From NCBI GenBank assembly GCA_041941305.1, contig JBGTQJ010000092.1:1-27019 (forward strand): 27,019 nucleotides of DNA. Direction: 5' to 3'. Below, one piece after another: positions 10,001 to 17,551 of this stretch. The stretch is from JANSWP01 sp041941305 (GTDB lineage Bacteria > Bacteroidota > Bacteroidia > Chitinophagales > Saprospiraceae). Numbering within the stretch: the stretch's first letter is position 1; each line of letters begins with the position of its first letter. The notes beneath the pieces were generated by a model, which searched no databases, had not been told where the DNA came from, and was given only the letters and a program-made list of their open reading frames with translations. A program made the translations under genes and the position numbers.

Positions 10001-10836
10001 TTTCTGGAGGAGTCGGTAGCATCACTGCTTTAGATATTGACGAAGGGAGTACTGATAATTGCAATTTCAATTTGAGCTTATCCAAAAGCAATTTCGATTG
10101 TAATGACAGAGGTATCCAAACCATTTCCATGACTGCAACCGATGATGCCGGAAATATACACCAATGTACCACAGATGTTGAAGTCAAAGGCACTACACTG
10201 ACTATCGATGATGTCACTCAAATCGAAGGTACAGGAACAGGCTTCTCCTTTTTCTTTTTCAAAATAGAGCGCGCCGCCAATGGCTGTACTGTTCAGGTAG
10301 ATTATGAAACCGTAAACGGTAATGCGACCCTTGCAGATAATGATTATGTGTATGGCAGTGGGACAATTTATTATCCACCAGGTGGTAGTAATATTCGATA
10401 TGTGATATGCAAAGGAAAAAAAGATTCAAAACCTGAAAGTGACGAAGATTTTTGGGTGGAAATGAGCAATCCGACAGTTGGTGTGAGTTTCACAAAAGAC
10501 AAGGGAGAAGGGATGTTGCTCAACGACGATGCCGCGCCACTGATTGGGAATAATAGTGGACAATCTACTGGTTATCAAAATCTTGCAGAAAAAGCTGCGC
10601 TTTATCCCAACCCTGTTGCTCGTGATTTGACTATCTCCATACCCTATTCCTGGCTCAAACTGGGTGATGTACGCGTAGAGTTATTGGATGTCTTGGGTAG
10701 AGCACTTTCAGCTTTTGAGTTGTCTGAAGATCATACAATTGTGGATGTTTCGGTGCTGATGTCCGGGCAGTATGAGTTGGTGTTTATTGCAAAAGACAAT
10801 AGACGTATTTCGGAAAGATTTGTCAAAATAGATTGA
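7084..10836 (+). CDS. FG-GAP / Ig / HYR / Calx-beta modular surface protein with T9SS domain
   Basis: 1250 residues. A signal peptide lies within the first ~44 residues (hydrophobic LLLIKSILFSGLIINSFFLTAQ); ATG 7084 and ATG 7093 are both possible starts. Seven FG-GAP repeats follow (core DRFGNSVSIYGDYAIVGA, each ending AAYIF), enough for one seven-bladed propeller, at about residues 50-435. Three Ig-like domains come next (C..GESVTFSV and YQWKKD cores, ~440-690), then two nearly identical HYR domains (ATDNCDANPVV, ~695-865), a third more divergent HYR-like part, a Calx-beta domain (from TLTIDDVTQIEG, with VDYETVNGNAT and DNDY) and a T9SS C-terminal sorting domain beginning LYPNPVARDLTISI. It is probably a secreted or cell-surface adhesin or polymer-binding protein. 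The ligand is unknown. A strong terminator follows. Confidence 0.9.
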   Translation: MTIMKNVSKTTCSNHYHAFKSYLLLIKSILFSGLIINSFFLTAQSFSEISKVLASDSEIEDRFGNSVSIYGDYAIVGAYLEDTGTNNAGAAYIFKKDASGNWLEVQKIQASDKQNGDFFGWSVSMYGNYVIVGAPQEDTGFDDKGAAYIFKKDASGNWIEEQKIQSSNGGYKERFGTSVSIYWNYAIIGAPNEIKNFELLEGSAYIFEKDFSGNWTQKQKIQASDKQNEDLFGSSVSISLNYAIVGADQEDTGGTNAGAAYIFKKNNSGNWIETQKIQASDKEEEDHFGKSVAIGGTHLIVGAYLEDTGGVGAGAAYIFKFDGSGSWIEEQKIQASDKDVYDRFGFSVSISNDYTIVGAPYEDTGGNHAGAAYVFQYDCSSGNWAEVQKIQASDKQEDDRFGFSVSINKNDAMVGAHWEDTGGDKAGAIYIFDKPCIAPTITKDIKGALKCVGENLSLSVEATGNCLTYKWYYFSSQIPGAINPTLNLYNLQLSDEGEYKCIITSGCGTSVTSQDAVIDMFADLPQITSQPISEEKCSGQSVTFSVATIGYVTHQWKKNGVNLSGGGNSTYTINDLDSNDAGAYTCEVRNACGIQLSDPALLEISNAIQITQNPSGATKCPGESVTFSVAATGGGLNYQWKKDATNISGANSSSLTINNLNTTSTGAYSCQISNICGSQTSSSAILLMDSEIPTLQNCPANITQSMDAGQCGAIVTWMAPNATDNCDANPVVSQTAGSNSGSFFPQGTETIKYTATDASGNVSSECIFDVTILSDAEEPLLSACPANITQSMDVGQCGTIVTWTAPDATDNCDANPVVNQTAGSNSGSFFPQGTETIKYTATDASSNESLECNFTVTVLPDAEKPNFNGTCASYPNAFNTDADQCYSTINFTVPNPTDNCGITELKAKIWDSNDNVVQNWTTNPDGQFAPDTYKIKWRAKDADGNKKSCTKNFTVQDAQSPDAQCVANHQIQLSGGVGSITALDIDEGSTDNCNFNLSLSKSNFDCNDRGIQTISMTATDDAGNIHQCTTDVEVKGTTLTIDDVTQIEGTGTGFSFFFFKIERAANGCTVQVDYETVNGNATLADNDYVYGSGTIYYPPGGSNIRYVICKGKKDSKPESDEDFWVEMSNPTVGVSFTKDKGEGMLLNDDAAPLIGNNSGQSTGYQNLAEKAALYPNPVARDLTISIPYSWLKLGDVRVELLDVLGRALSAFELSEDHTIVDVSVLMSGQYELVFIAKDNRRISERFVKID
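9237..9618 (+). repeat. Near-identical tandem HYR-domain repeat (258-bp period)
   Basis: Bases 9237-9360 and 9495-9618 differ at four positions over 124 by direct reading; the period is 258 bases (86 codons). The flanking parts of each HYR domain have diverged more. This implies recent duplication or gene conversion between neighbouring domains. Confidence 0.9.
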
Positions 10837-10855
10837 GAAATTTATTGGTATAAAT

Positions 10856-10897
10856 AATTCAAAGCCATCCCGATTGATGTTGGGATGGCTTTGAATT
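10856..10897. terminator. Strong bidirectional terminator hairpin
   Basis: AATTCAAAGCCATCCC (10856-10871) pairs perfectly with 10882-10897: a 16-bp stem with a 10-nt loop. It lies 20 nt after the stop of the FG-GAP protein gene and about 94 nt from the end of the convergent M36 gene. The symmetric A/T ends suit termination in both directions. Confidence 0.85.
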
Positions 10898-10990
10898 AAA
10901 ACTTTCTTGAACAGGCATATTCAAAAAATGCTTGCAGAAATCTTTCCTACAAGCGATCTTTTAGAAGATTAACTGCTCACTGCTTTTACC

Positions 10991-13900
10991 CTACTGCACC
11001 ACGACCATCTTTACCAAAATTCCATCTTCACTAAAAACTTTCACCAGGTAAATACCACTTGGTAAATGACTTACATTGAGATCAGTGGTCGATTCACCTG
11101 AAATGGTCAATTCTTTTGTTAAAACAGTTTTCCCATCCAAAGTCGTTAAGCTCAAGCTAAGTTTTTCAGTCTGTTTGGTTGCAATAGAGACCATTAATAA
11201 GTCTCTTGTGGGATTCGGATAAATAGACAGTGAAATGTCCTGCAAAGGTTCGGTGACAGCAGTTATTTTTTTAGATTCTATGATGGTTCCACGTTCTGGT
11301 GCAAAGGCACAGGCATTGTCTCCTTCTGAAGTGGTCACGCAAACTTCCCCATTATAATTGAACATATCCATGATTTCGAAATTGTCCATATACCAACCAT
11401 TTCCACCTACCAATTCATCTGTGCCAAAGCGAAAGCGGATAAAGACTTCCTGGTTGGTATAATCACTCAAATCAACAAAAGTGGGAATGTAGCCATTGCT
11501 GTCTCCAGAAAAAGCAGACAGGTTGGGAGTGACGAAGGTGAAATAGGAAATCTTTCCAGTGTAACCATTTCGAAAAATATTTTCACCCAAATCCTGCCAA
11601 AGTATCCCATCAGTAGAGATTTCAACCAAACCACCATCTGCTCCAACCTCAGTATCCAGAAGATGATAAAATCTAAGCACTGGCTGTGTTCCAGTGATGG
11701 TTCGTTTTTCAAACAACTGCAATAATTGCTGACTTTCACCATTGATGTCTTCTACAAACCAGGAATAATCTCCTTCATACGGATTGGTATCTGTAATTTC
11801 CCAAATATTGGCAGGTAAATCGTCAGGTTCTCCGATAGCGGTGAATTCCCAATTCTCGTCTGCATTTGGTCCTGATACTCCATCGAAAAAATGTTCAATT
11901 GAAAAATTATCCAGAGCAGTTGAAACCTGGTAGGTGATGATGGTATCAGCAAGGCTTGATAAATTTTCTATTTCAAAATTGACAGTATTGCCACTCAATA
12001 CAGGATCAATTGTACCAGAGCCAGCTACATACATTGTTCCACTCAGTAAGTCATCAGAAACCATCAAATTGGTCACAGCTTCATCTTTGTGATTTGAGAT
12101 GGTAATCGTAATGGTAATATTCTCGCCAGCTTCTACCAGAGGTGTAACCTCCTTCGCAATTTTTAAAGTTTTGATGCAAGTTGGTTTGACTTCGAAACTG
12201 GCTTTTCCATCTCGATGATCCATGGTACTGCCTTGTTCGGCATTATACCCCAATCCTCTTCTTGCAAATACTTCGTTAATCATACATTCGTGTACTCCTC
12301 CATACAATGCTACATCGGCAGCAATGATTGCATTTTTTCCATCTACAAATCCAGGCTGACAAGGTTGAATTTTCATGCCCTCAGTAACCAGGTGCATTAT
12401 CATATTATTACCACCTGTTCCGTGATACAAATCCGGATCCCAGCCATACTCCTCTACAAATGACCAATACAAATCCCACAACATGGCGCACCAAATGGTA
12501 CCTACTCCATGAGGAGCTCTTGCACCACTAATGTCTGCATAAGTCAAAGGCATAATGCTCATATCGGTAGCGTAGGGATAACTTCGAACGCCTTTTCCTG
12601 AATTGGGTTCTCTATGAATGTAGGTGCCAACTCCGCGTGGCATGTCTCCAGTATCAGTAAATTTGGTAGTCAAAGCCAGTGCATAAAAATCACTCCAGCC
12701 TTCCCCCATTTGCTCTCCAATTTCTTCATCGCCTTTGGTATTAGTGTCCAAACAGGAGGTATTGGATGCGCCATTGGTGAGGCGATTGGAAATGCCATGG
12801 GCATATTCATGAGCAATGATTCCATTGTCCAGGTCGCCATCCAGGTACACTGGACCTGTTTGATCCGGAATGACAAAAGAACCAACCAGTCCACTCCCTG
12901 CAAATTCCCGCAAAACGGCACAGTCCCCAGAACCAAGGGAAAGTGTAGGAATTCCAGGATTCGGGAACATGCCATTGGCACCTAATGTATTGACGCCATC
13001 TTCAAAATTGCAGATAATCAATGCAATGGCTCCGGCTTCTTCTGCATAATTGGCTTTTTCCTGAAAAAAGCAACCTCCTCTATCGACTAAGGCAATTTTT
13101 CCAACCAATTCGCTTTCATTGATAAAAGGCGGGTTGCAACCATCAGAAATTAAGGGGAAAGTTACGCCGTCATTTACCTCTACAATTTCAGCAGTGATTG
13201 GATCGTCTGTTACCTGGGGCCCAAATTCTGCTAGTCCGGTGGGATAAAAACCTGCTACATTAGCTGGTGCTTCTATGGTCAGCAGCCTTTGTCCCGCATT
13301 CCAGCGAAACATCTGCATCCTTCCTCTTGAACCATCCGGAGGAGCGGTGAAATTTGCATTATTCAAACCAGAGCCATCCTGTCCTTCCGACCGCACCCAG
13401 TCGTTTGATCCTCCTCCATTTCCGTAGTTATTCATTTGAAAATTACCTGCGTCCTCATCAAAGCCATAGGCATAAGCAAAATCGTGCATGACGTTGCTCA
13501 AATAAAACAGTTGGGTTATCGCAAAATCCTGATAACCAGAAGGTTCATTGTTGGGATTGAATGGAAAATTAAACTCAAGTGTATTGCCACCATCCGGTTC
13601 GTCTCCCTGAGAGTTGTTGCTGTTTTCTTCGTCCAGATAGGCATGGACATTATTGCCTCTGGTGATGGTAAAATCTGCACCATCCTGTCCATCGAAATCA
13701 TGCCAGCCCCAGGGAGAAGCCATAGGGTCTGCTGGCTCTTGTACGACAGATCTGGAACCGTGAGATGGACTTTCAATTGGAATCGCGAAGACGTTGTATT
13801 TGGAGCCGTCGCCGGTGATTTTCCAGTTCTCAGTTCTCATTTGTCGGTTGTCGGTTGTCGGTTGTCGGTTGGGGGTTTGGATGCAGTTTGGTAAATGAGT

Positions 13901-14566
13901 GTGGGTAGGGCTATGGGAGAACTGGCAATAGGAGGTGTAATTATTTTCATCAAGGATTTCGCCTGTAAGGGCATCAACTCTGAGGCTCCAATAATCAGCA
14001 TGTTTGGGGACATCAATATCGATTTTCCAGGCAAGCCGGAGTGTTTTGTCAGGCATGGGCTGGAAAAATAACTCAACAGGGATGTTTTCTTCAGAGATGT
14101 CGCTCTTCTCGTACAAGAAATAATGCGTGTTTTTATTTTCCTTAAGTCTTGGAAATTCGGAAAAAGGAATCTTTAAATATTGGGCAGCGAAGGCGATGGC
14201 TTGTTCAGCTGGTATTAAGGGAACAGTTGTATTGATTTTTTGATCAATATTAGCAATCAATCTGTTGCCTAGAGCAACGATTTCACCATTTTCCAAAATG
14301 CTCATATTGGCACCTGCATTGTGAATTTTGATGCCATTGAATCTTTGAGAAAGGTAAATGTGCGTCAAGTTACTTTTTCGGCTTTGGTGTTTATCAGAAA
14401 CAATGATATCTGAGACATCCATGTGGGTGATCTTCAGATCGTTGGAATGCTTTTGCAGGTACTCCTTTGCAATTTGATTAAAATTGATTTCCTGTGCCTT
14501 GGTATACGAAAAGCCCAGGAGCAAAATGCAAAGTGCGAATAATCGGCTGGTAATGTTCATGTTCAT
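10991..14566 (-). CDS. M36 (fungalysin-like) metalloprotease with PA insert and T9SS domain
   Basis: 1191 residues. Signal peptide (ITSRLFALCILLLGFSYTKA), then an FTP-type propeptide, then the M36 catalytic domain. The zinc site is HEYAH at residues 586-590, with the third ligand probably E622 in MGEGWSDF. A protease-associated (PA) domain is inserted before it (GKIALVDRGGCFFQEKANYAEEAGA region). After catalysis come a DUF11-like repeat (VEAGENITITITISNH), a MAM/jelly-roll-like part (WYMDNFEIMD) and a T9SS sorting domain (SIYPNPTRDLLMVSI to the end). It should be a secreted endopeptidase for extracellular protein. Start ATG 14566 or ATG 14560. Oddity: heptamer repeats translated as NRQPTTDNRQ and MRTENW near residues 230-250, between propeptide and catalytic core. 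An IS5-like MITE begins 33 bp upstream. Confidence 0.93.
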   Translation of the reverse strand: MNMNITSRLFALCILLLGFSYTKAQEINFNQIAKEYLQKHSNDLKITHMDVSDIIVSDKHQSRKSNLTHIYLSQRFNGIKIHNAGANMSILENGEIVALGNRLIANIDQKINTTVPLIPAEQAIAFAAQYLKIPFSEFPRLKENKNTHYFLYEKSDISEENIPVELFFQPMPDKTLRLAWKIDIDVPKHADYWSLRVDALTGEILDENNYTSYCQFSHSPTHTHLPNCIQTPNRQPTTDNRQMRTENWKITGDGSKYNVFAIPIESPSHGSRSVVQEPADPMASPWGWHDFDGQDGADFTITRGNNVHAYLDEENSNNSQGDEPDGGNTLEFNFPFNPNNEPSGYQDFAITQLFYLSNVMHDFAYAYGFDEDAGNFQMNNYGNGGGSNDWVRSEGQDGSGLNNANFTAPPDGSRGRMQMFRWNAGQRLLTIEAPANVAGFYPTGLAEFGPQVTDDPITAEIVEVNDGVTFPLISDGCNPPFINESELVGKIALVDRGGCFFQEKANYAEEAGAIALIICNFEDGVNTLGANGMFPNPGIPTLSLGSGDCAVLREFAGSGLVGSFVIPDQTGPVYLDGDLDNGIIAHEYAHGISNRLTNGASNTSCLDTNTKGDEEIGEQMGEGWSDFYALALTTKFTDTGDMPRGVGTYIHREPNSGKGVRSYPYATDMSIMPLTYADISGARAPHGVGTIWCAMLWDLYWSFVEEYGWDPDLYHGTGGNNMIMHLVTEGMKIQPCQPGFVDGKNAIIAADVALYGGVHECMINEVFARRGLGYNAEQGSTMDHRDGKASFEVKPTCIKTLKIAKEVTPLVEAGENITITITISNHKDEAVTNLMVSDDLLSGTMYVAGSGTIDPVLSGNTVNFEIENLSSLADTIITYQVSTALDNFSIEHFFDGVSGPNADENWEFTAIGEPDDLPANIWEITDTNPYEGDYSWFVEDINGESQQLLQLFEKRTITGTQPVLRFYHLLDTEVGADGGLVEISTDGILWQDLGENIFRNGYTGKISYFTFVTPNLSAFSGDSNGYIPTFVDLSDYTNQEVFIRFRFGTDELVGGNGWYMDNFEIMDMFNYNGEVCVTTSEGDNACAFAPERGTIIESKKITAVTEPLQDISLSIYPNPTRDLLMVSIATKQTEKLSLSLTTLDGKTVLTKELTISGESTTDLNVSHLPSGIYLVKVFSEDGILVKMVVVQ
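13825..13875. repeat. Translated heptamer repeats in the metalloprotease gene
   Basis: On the plus strand AGTTCTC occurs twice (13825-13838), and TTGTCGG occurs four times (13841-13868) followed by a TTGGGGG variant. Read on the coding strand they give in-frame NRQPTTDNRQ and MRTENW. A run of four 7-mers shifts frame each unit, so the peptide has a 7-residue period rather than one fixed unit. The location is the junction between propeptide and catalytic domain. Confidence 0.9.
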
Positions 14567-14598
14567 TATGGGAAGGTTTAATGTTAACTATTGTTTAA

Positions 14599-14773
14599 GA
14601 GTATGTTTAAATTTTTACTTCCTGTGCCACAGGCATCCCTGTGGGAAAAATCAATGCTTTATGAACCTGGATTCAAATTATTTTGGTCAGTTGCCTCGGC
14701 AAATTCCCTCAATAATTTTTCGCCAGAACTATAAATCATTGATTTTCAATTTGTAAAATTTTTAAACAAACTC
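14599..14773. mobile_element. MITE with IS5-family-like ends and TAA target duplication
   Basis: The left end GAGTATGTTTAAATTTTTA (from 14599) and the complement of the right end GAGTTTGTTTAAAAATTTTA (to 14773) are imperfect inverted repeats, flanked on both sides by TAA (14596-14598 and 14774-14776). Further in, AAAATCAATG recurs inverted as CATTGATTTT, followed by TTTAT and CTGG on both arms. A small perfect hairpin CCACAGG-CATC-CCTGTGG sits at 14627-14644. The length is 175 bp with no transposase. GAG ends and a 3-bp TNA duplication fit the IS5 family, IS1031 group. It sits just upstream of the metalloprotease start and may affect its promoter. Confidence 0.75.
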
Positions 14774-14883
14774 TAATATGAAAACAAAACGGTGAGTAAA
14801 AGTATAGAAAAAATCGTGCTTAATATTTTGGTGCAAAATTCTGAATGAAGAATTAAAAGTTAGGCGACAGATTCTGGACTTTT

Positions 14884-15067
14884 AGAAGCTGTATTGAACC
14901 CTGCTTTCGTTTTTACAGGCATCTTTTTCTTCCTATTTTCCAATTTTTATCAGCCCATAGTGTTGCTATGAACTTCTACCAAGGGTATCCCTTCAGGAAA
15001 AAAATGAAAAAATAGAGAAAAAAAATCTCCTCTGAAAAATTCAAAACCAGGTTTTAATACAGCTTCT
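14884..15067. repeat. Long imperfect palindrome, copy A (CCCRTAG core)
   Basis: The ends are perfect 12-bp inverted repeats: AGAAGCTGTATT at 14884-14895 and its complement at 15056-15067. The next bases still pair loosely (GAACCCTG against AAACCTGG). Near the centre is CCCATAGTGTTGCTATGAAC (14954-14973), containing the hairpin CATAG-TGTTG-CTATG, and then the palindrome AAGGG-TAT-CCCTT (14981-14993). A related element lies at 20704-20865. It holds no open frame. It ends about 14 bp before the probable serA -7 box, so it could act as an upstream element, terminator or mobile repeat. Confidence 0.75.
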
Positions 15068-15080
15068 TGTATAAAATGCC

Positions 15081-15089
15081 GTTATTTGC
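15081..15089 (+). promoter_or_regulatory. Possible Bacteroidota-type -7 promoter element of serA
   Basis: GTTATTTGC resembles the TAnnTTTG -7 box typical of Bacteroidota housekeeping promoters and lies 28 nt before the serA ATG. I see no clear TTTG -33 partner; the matching region overlaps the end of palindrome A. Confidence 0.35.
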
Positions 15090-15116
15090 GGCTTCAATCA
15101 AAACCCGGTAAAAAAT

Positions 15117-16079
15117 ATGATAAAAATCCTCGTAAATGACGGAATCCACCCTGATGGAAAATTATTGCTAGATGAAGCTGGTTATCAGGTTGATACAGAT
15201 AAAATACCTCAGGAAGAGTTGCCGCACAAACTTCCTGAATATGATGTCATCATTGTAAGAAGTGCTACAAAAGTGCGGAAGGACTTGATTGACAAATGTC
15301 CCAATTTGAAAATTATTGCTCGTGGTGGCGTTGGATTGGACAATATTGATGTTGATTATGCCAAAAGCAAAGGCATCGAAGTGATGAATACGCCTGCTGC
15401 GTCTTCTCAATCAGTAGCAGAATTGGCATTTGCACATATGTTTACACTTGCCAGGTCTTTGCATTCTGCCAATCGCAATATGCCTGAAAAAGGCGGCTCT
15501 GAATTTAAAAGCCTGAAAAAAGCTTACTCAAAAGGCGTTCAACTTCGAGGCAAAAACCTTGGAATTATTGGTTTTGGGCGTATTGGACAGGAAACGGCAC
15601 GTATTGGCGTTGGATTAGGGATGAAGGTGATGCCCGTTGATTTAGTGGTCAACAATGCAGATATCTCAATTAATGCTTTTAAAAGTGAAGATGAACACAT
15701 TAGCCTTTCTGTAAAACTGGAAACTTCCAAAATGGACGAAATGCTGTCCAAAGCAGACTTCATCACTTTGCACGTGCCTGGTGGCAAAAATCCTTTAATT
15801 GGTAAAGAGCAATTTGCCAGAATGAAGGATGGGGTCATTGTTATCAATACAGCTCGAGGAGGAACCATTCATGAAGAATCACTACTCGAAGCATTGGAAA
15901 ATGGAAAGGTAGCAGCAGCTGGCTTGGATGTTTTTGAAAATGAACCAACGCCTCGTAAGGAGCTATTGGAACATCCGAACATTTCTTTAACACCTCATAT
16001 CGGAGCCTCTACACAAGAAGCTCAACGCAATATTGGTTTGGAATTGGCGGATAAGATTATTGGGTTTTTTGGGACTTAG
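15117..16079 (+). CDS. serA: D-3-phosphoglycerate dehydrogenase-like 2-hydroxyacid dehydrogenase
   Basis: 320 residues. The NAD-binding motif is G152-F-G154-R-I-G157. The catalytic triad of the D-2-hydroxyacid dehydrogenase family is visible: R247 in NTARGGT, E276 in ENEPTP, and H294 in PHIGAST. The N-terminal ARGGVGLDNID segment and the overall similarity favour SerA, which oxidises 3-phosphoglycerate in the first step of serine synthesis, with NAD in the cytoplasm. It is the short form: the C-terminal ACT/regulatory domains of E. coli SerA are absent. The symbol is therefore a family-level call; another 2-hydroxyacid dehydrogenase activity cannot be excluded. The last 23 bases overlap the convergent SGNH hydrolase gene. 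Confidence 0.85.
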   Translation: MIKILVNDGIHPDGKLLLDEAGYQVDTDKIPQEELPHKLPEYDVIIVRSATKVRKDLIDKCPNLKIIARGGVGLDNIDVDYAKSKGIEVMNTPAASSQSVAELAFAHMFTLARSLHSANRNMPEKGGSEFKSLKKAYSKGVQLRGKNLGIIGFGRIGQETARIGVGLGMKVMPVDLVVNNADISINAFKSEDEHISLSVKLETSKMDEMLSKADFITLHVPGGKNPLIGKEQFARMKDGVIVINTARGGTIHEESLLEALENGKVAAAGLDVFENEPTPRKELLEHPNISLTPHIGASTQEAQRNIGLELADKIIGFFGT

Positions 16080-16848
16080 AAAAGTTATCTACAGTTTCAT
16101 CAATAAATTCTGCAAAATCCTTCGCCCAAATTTGATAAGTCAATTTTGAGGGGTGTACGCCATCGCTAAAATAAAGGGATAGATCTGTATCGAGATGATA
16201 CTTGTTTGCCCAATAATCTATTGTAATTTTTTTAGCGTGGTAATACACATTTTCCTGACTATCAATCAATTGCTTTAATTCTTTCCCCAAGATTTCTACT
16301 AGTCCTCCAATCGTCTGTTGCATTAAAGGAGTGAATGCAGGAAAAATGTGAATTGGTGGCATATTGGCAAAAATGATTGGAGTCTTCGGGTACTTCAGAC
16401 GGAGTACTTCTATCAATTCTTGAATGTCTTTTTTCCAACCTGACGGAGTATTGAGTTGAAAAGCATCATTGCCACCCAAACCTATTGCAATGAAATCCAG
16501 GTTCGCTTCTTTTATTTTTGGAACCAATTGGATCGTTACTTCTTTGGCACGGAAGCCACTTTTTGCGTAAACTTTCCATTTAACTGTTTTGCCAGTAAGC
16601 TGAGTCAACTCTCTTGCCAAGCTGCCGGAAAATCCTTCTTCATGTGTGATTACACCTACTCCTGCAATTGTACTCTCCCCTAAAATGATTAATTGGATGT
16701 TATCTTCCGAATTACCATTTGCTATTCCAGAATCACCTTTGGCTTCCGGCAATTCTGGTATCTTTTTTCTGACTTTTTTGCCTTGTAGATATAGAATGGG
16801 TAATAGAGGAATAGTTCTTAAAACCAGAGAAATGTACTTGATATTCAT
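16057..16848 (-). CDS. SGNH/GDSL-family hydrolase
   Basis: 263 residues from ATG 16848; a GTG at 16887 would add 13 residues, but the ATG directly begins a hydrophobic N-terminus (MNIKYISLVLRTIPLLPILY), so I prefer it. Family blocks: block I LIILGESTIAGVG with the nucleophile Ser, the block II Gly in YAKSGFRA, block III IGLGGNDAF with Asn, and block V FSDGVHPS with the catalytic Asp and His. It is probably an esterase, lipase or acyl-hydrolase, anchored by the N-terminal helix or exported. The substrate is unknown. It runs into the 3' end of serA (23-bp overlap), which could cause antisense interference. It starts about 80 bp from the sigma-factor promoter on the other strand. Confidence 0.85.
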   Translation of the reverse strand: MNIKYISLVLRTIPLLPILYLQGKKVRKKIPELPEAKGDSGIANGNSEDNIQLIILGESTIAGVGVITHEEGFSGSLARELTQLTGKTVKWKVYAKSGFRAKEVTIQLVPKIKEANLDFIAIGLGGNDAFQLNTPSGWKKDIQELIEVLRLKYPKTPIIFANMPPIHIFPAFTPLMQQTIGGLVEILGKELKQLIDSQENVYYHAKKITIDYWANKYHLDTDLSLYFSDGVHPSKLTYQIWAKDFAEFIDETVDNFSKSQKTQ

Positions 16849-16925
16849 TTGGGCTTTTTTGTAAATCAAATCATGCAAACATATCACAAATAGGGGAAAA
16901 ATGATTTTTATTTGTCTAGTGGTCA

Positions 16926-16956
16926 GGCAACCCGCCTAAGTCTTCTAATCGTATAG
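16926..16956 (+). promoter_or_regulatory. ECF-type promoter 1, upstream of the sigma factor gene
   Basis: GGCAACCC (16926-16933), a 16-bp spacer, then CGTATAG (16950-16956), ending 19 nt before the sigma gene ATG. The same -35/-10 pair with identical spacing is found at four other intergenic places in the window. AAC in the -35 and CGTA in the -10 are typical of ECF sigma promoters. Its place in front of the sigma gene suggests autoregulation. Confidence 0.8.
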
Positions 16957-16975
16957 CTAAATAACAAGACAAGTT

Positions 16976-17551
16976 ATGGCGAAGAATCTGCAACTACATT
17001 TATTGATTGATGGCTGCCGAAAAGATAACCAGGCCAGCCAAATTAGATTATATGAACACTTTTTCAGTTATGGAATGGGGCTGTGTTTGCGGTTTTCAAA
17101 AAACAGGGATGAAGCATTGGAAATTGTGAATGACGGATTTTTAAAGGCATTTACAAAAATTCATCAATATGACACAGAACAACCATTTAAACCATGGCTA
17201 CGACGTATTTTGATTAATGCATCGATTGATTATTACCGTAAATATCACAAACAAACAGACCCATTGGCAGTTGCTTTTATTAAGGAATCTTCAAATGCAA
17301 CATATAACGACGCGCTTGATAATTTAGCATTTGAAGATTTATTGAAAGTATTGCAAAAATTGCCGCCTGCTTATCGGATGGTCTTTAATTTATATGTGGT
17401 TGAAAATTATTCACATCAGGAAATTGCGGACAAATTGGAGATTAGTGTTGGGTCTTCTAAATCCAATTTGGCGAAAGCAAGGCAAAAAATTAAGGTGTTT
17501 TTGGCAAGCTCACATGGCATTTACCTAAAATCTGAAAAAAATGGAGGATAA
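16976..17551 (+). CDS. ECF-type RNA polymerase sigma factor (sigma-70 family)
   Basis: 191 residues. Region 2 is at about residues 24-90 (RLYEHFFSYGMGLCLRFSK, DEALEIVNDGFLKAFTKI, then FKPWLRRILINASIDYYRK). Region 4 is at about 125-178 (LPPAYRMVFNLYVVENYSHQ, EIADKLEISVGSSKSNLAKA). Regions 1 and 3 are absent, as in ECF sigma factors. It should direct RNA polymerase to alternative promoters, probably the five motif sites in this window. The ATG at 16976 is 19 nt after the -10 box. The gene overlaps the next one by 11 bp (17541-17551), which implies translational coupling with a membrane partner likely to control it. Confidence 0.93.
   Translation: MAKNLQLHLLIDGCRKDNQASQIRLYEHFFSYGMGLCLRFSKNRDEALEIVNDGFLKAFTKIHQYDTEQPFKPWLRRILINASIDYYRKYHKQTDPLAVAFIKESSNATYNDALDNLAFEDLLKVLQKLPPAYRMVFNLYVVENYSHQEIADKLEISVGSSKSNLAKARQKIKVFLASSHGIYLKSEKNGG

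Noticed and set aside
13070..13130. GCAACC sequences on the plus strand as further ECF -35 boxes
   Set aside because: No CGTA box at 16 bp spacing, and they lie inside the metalloprotease gene.
13841..13868. Regular repeats considered as a CRISPR array
   Set aside because: The units are contiguous 7-mers without spacers and are translated in frame inside a protease gene.
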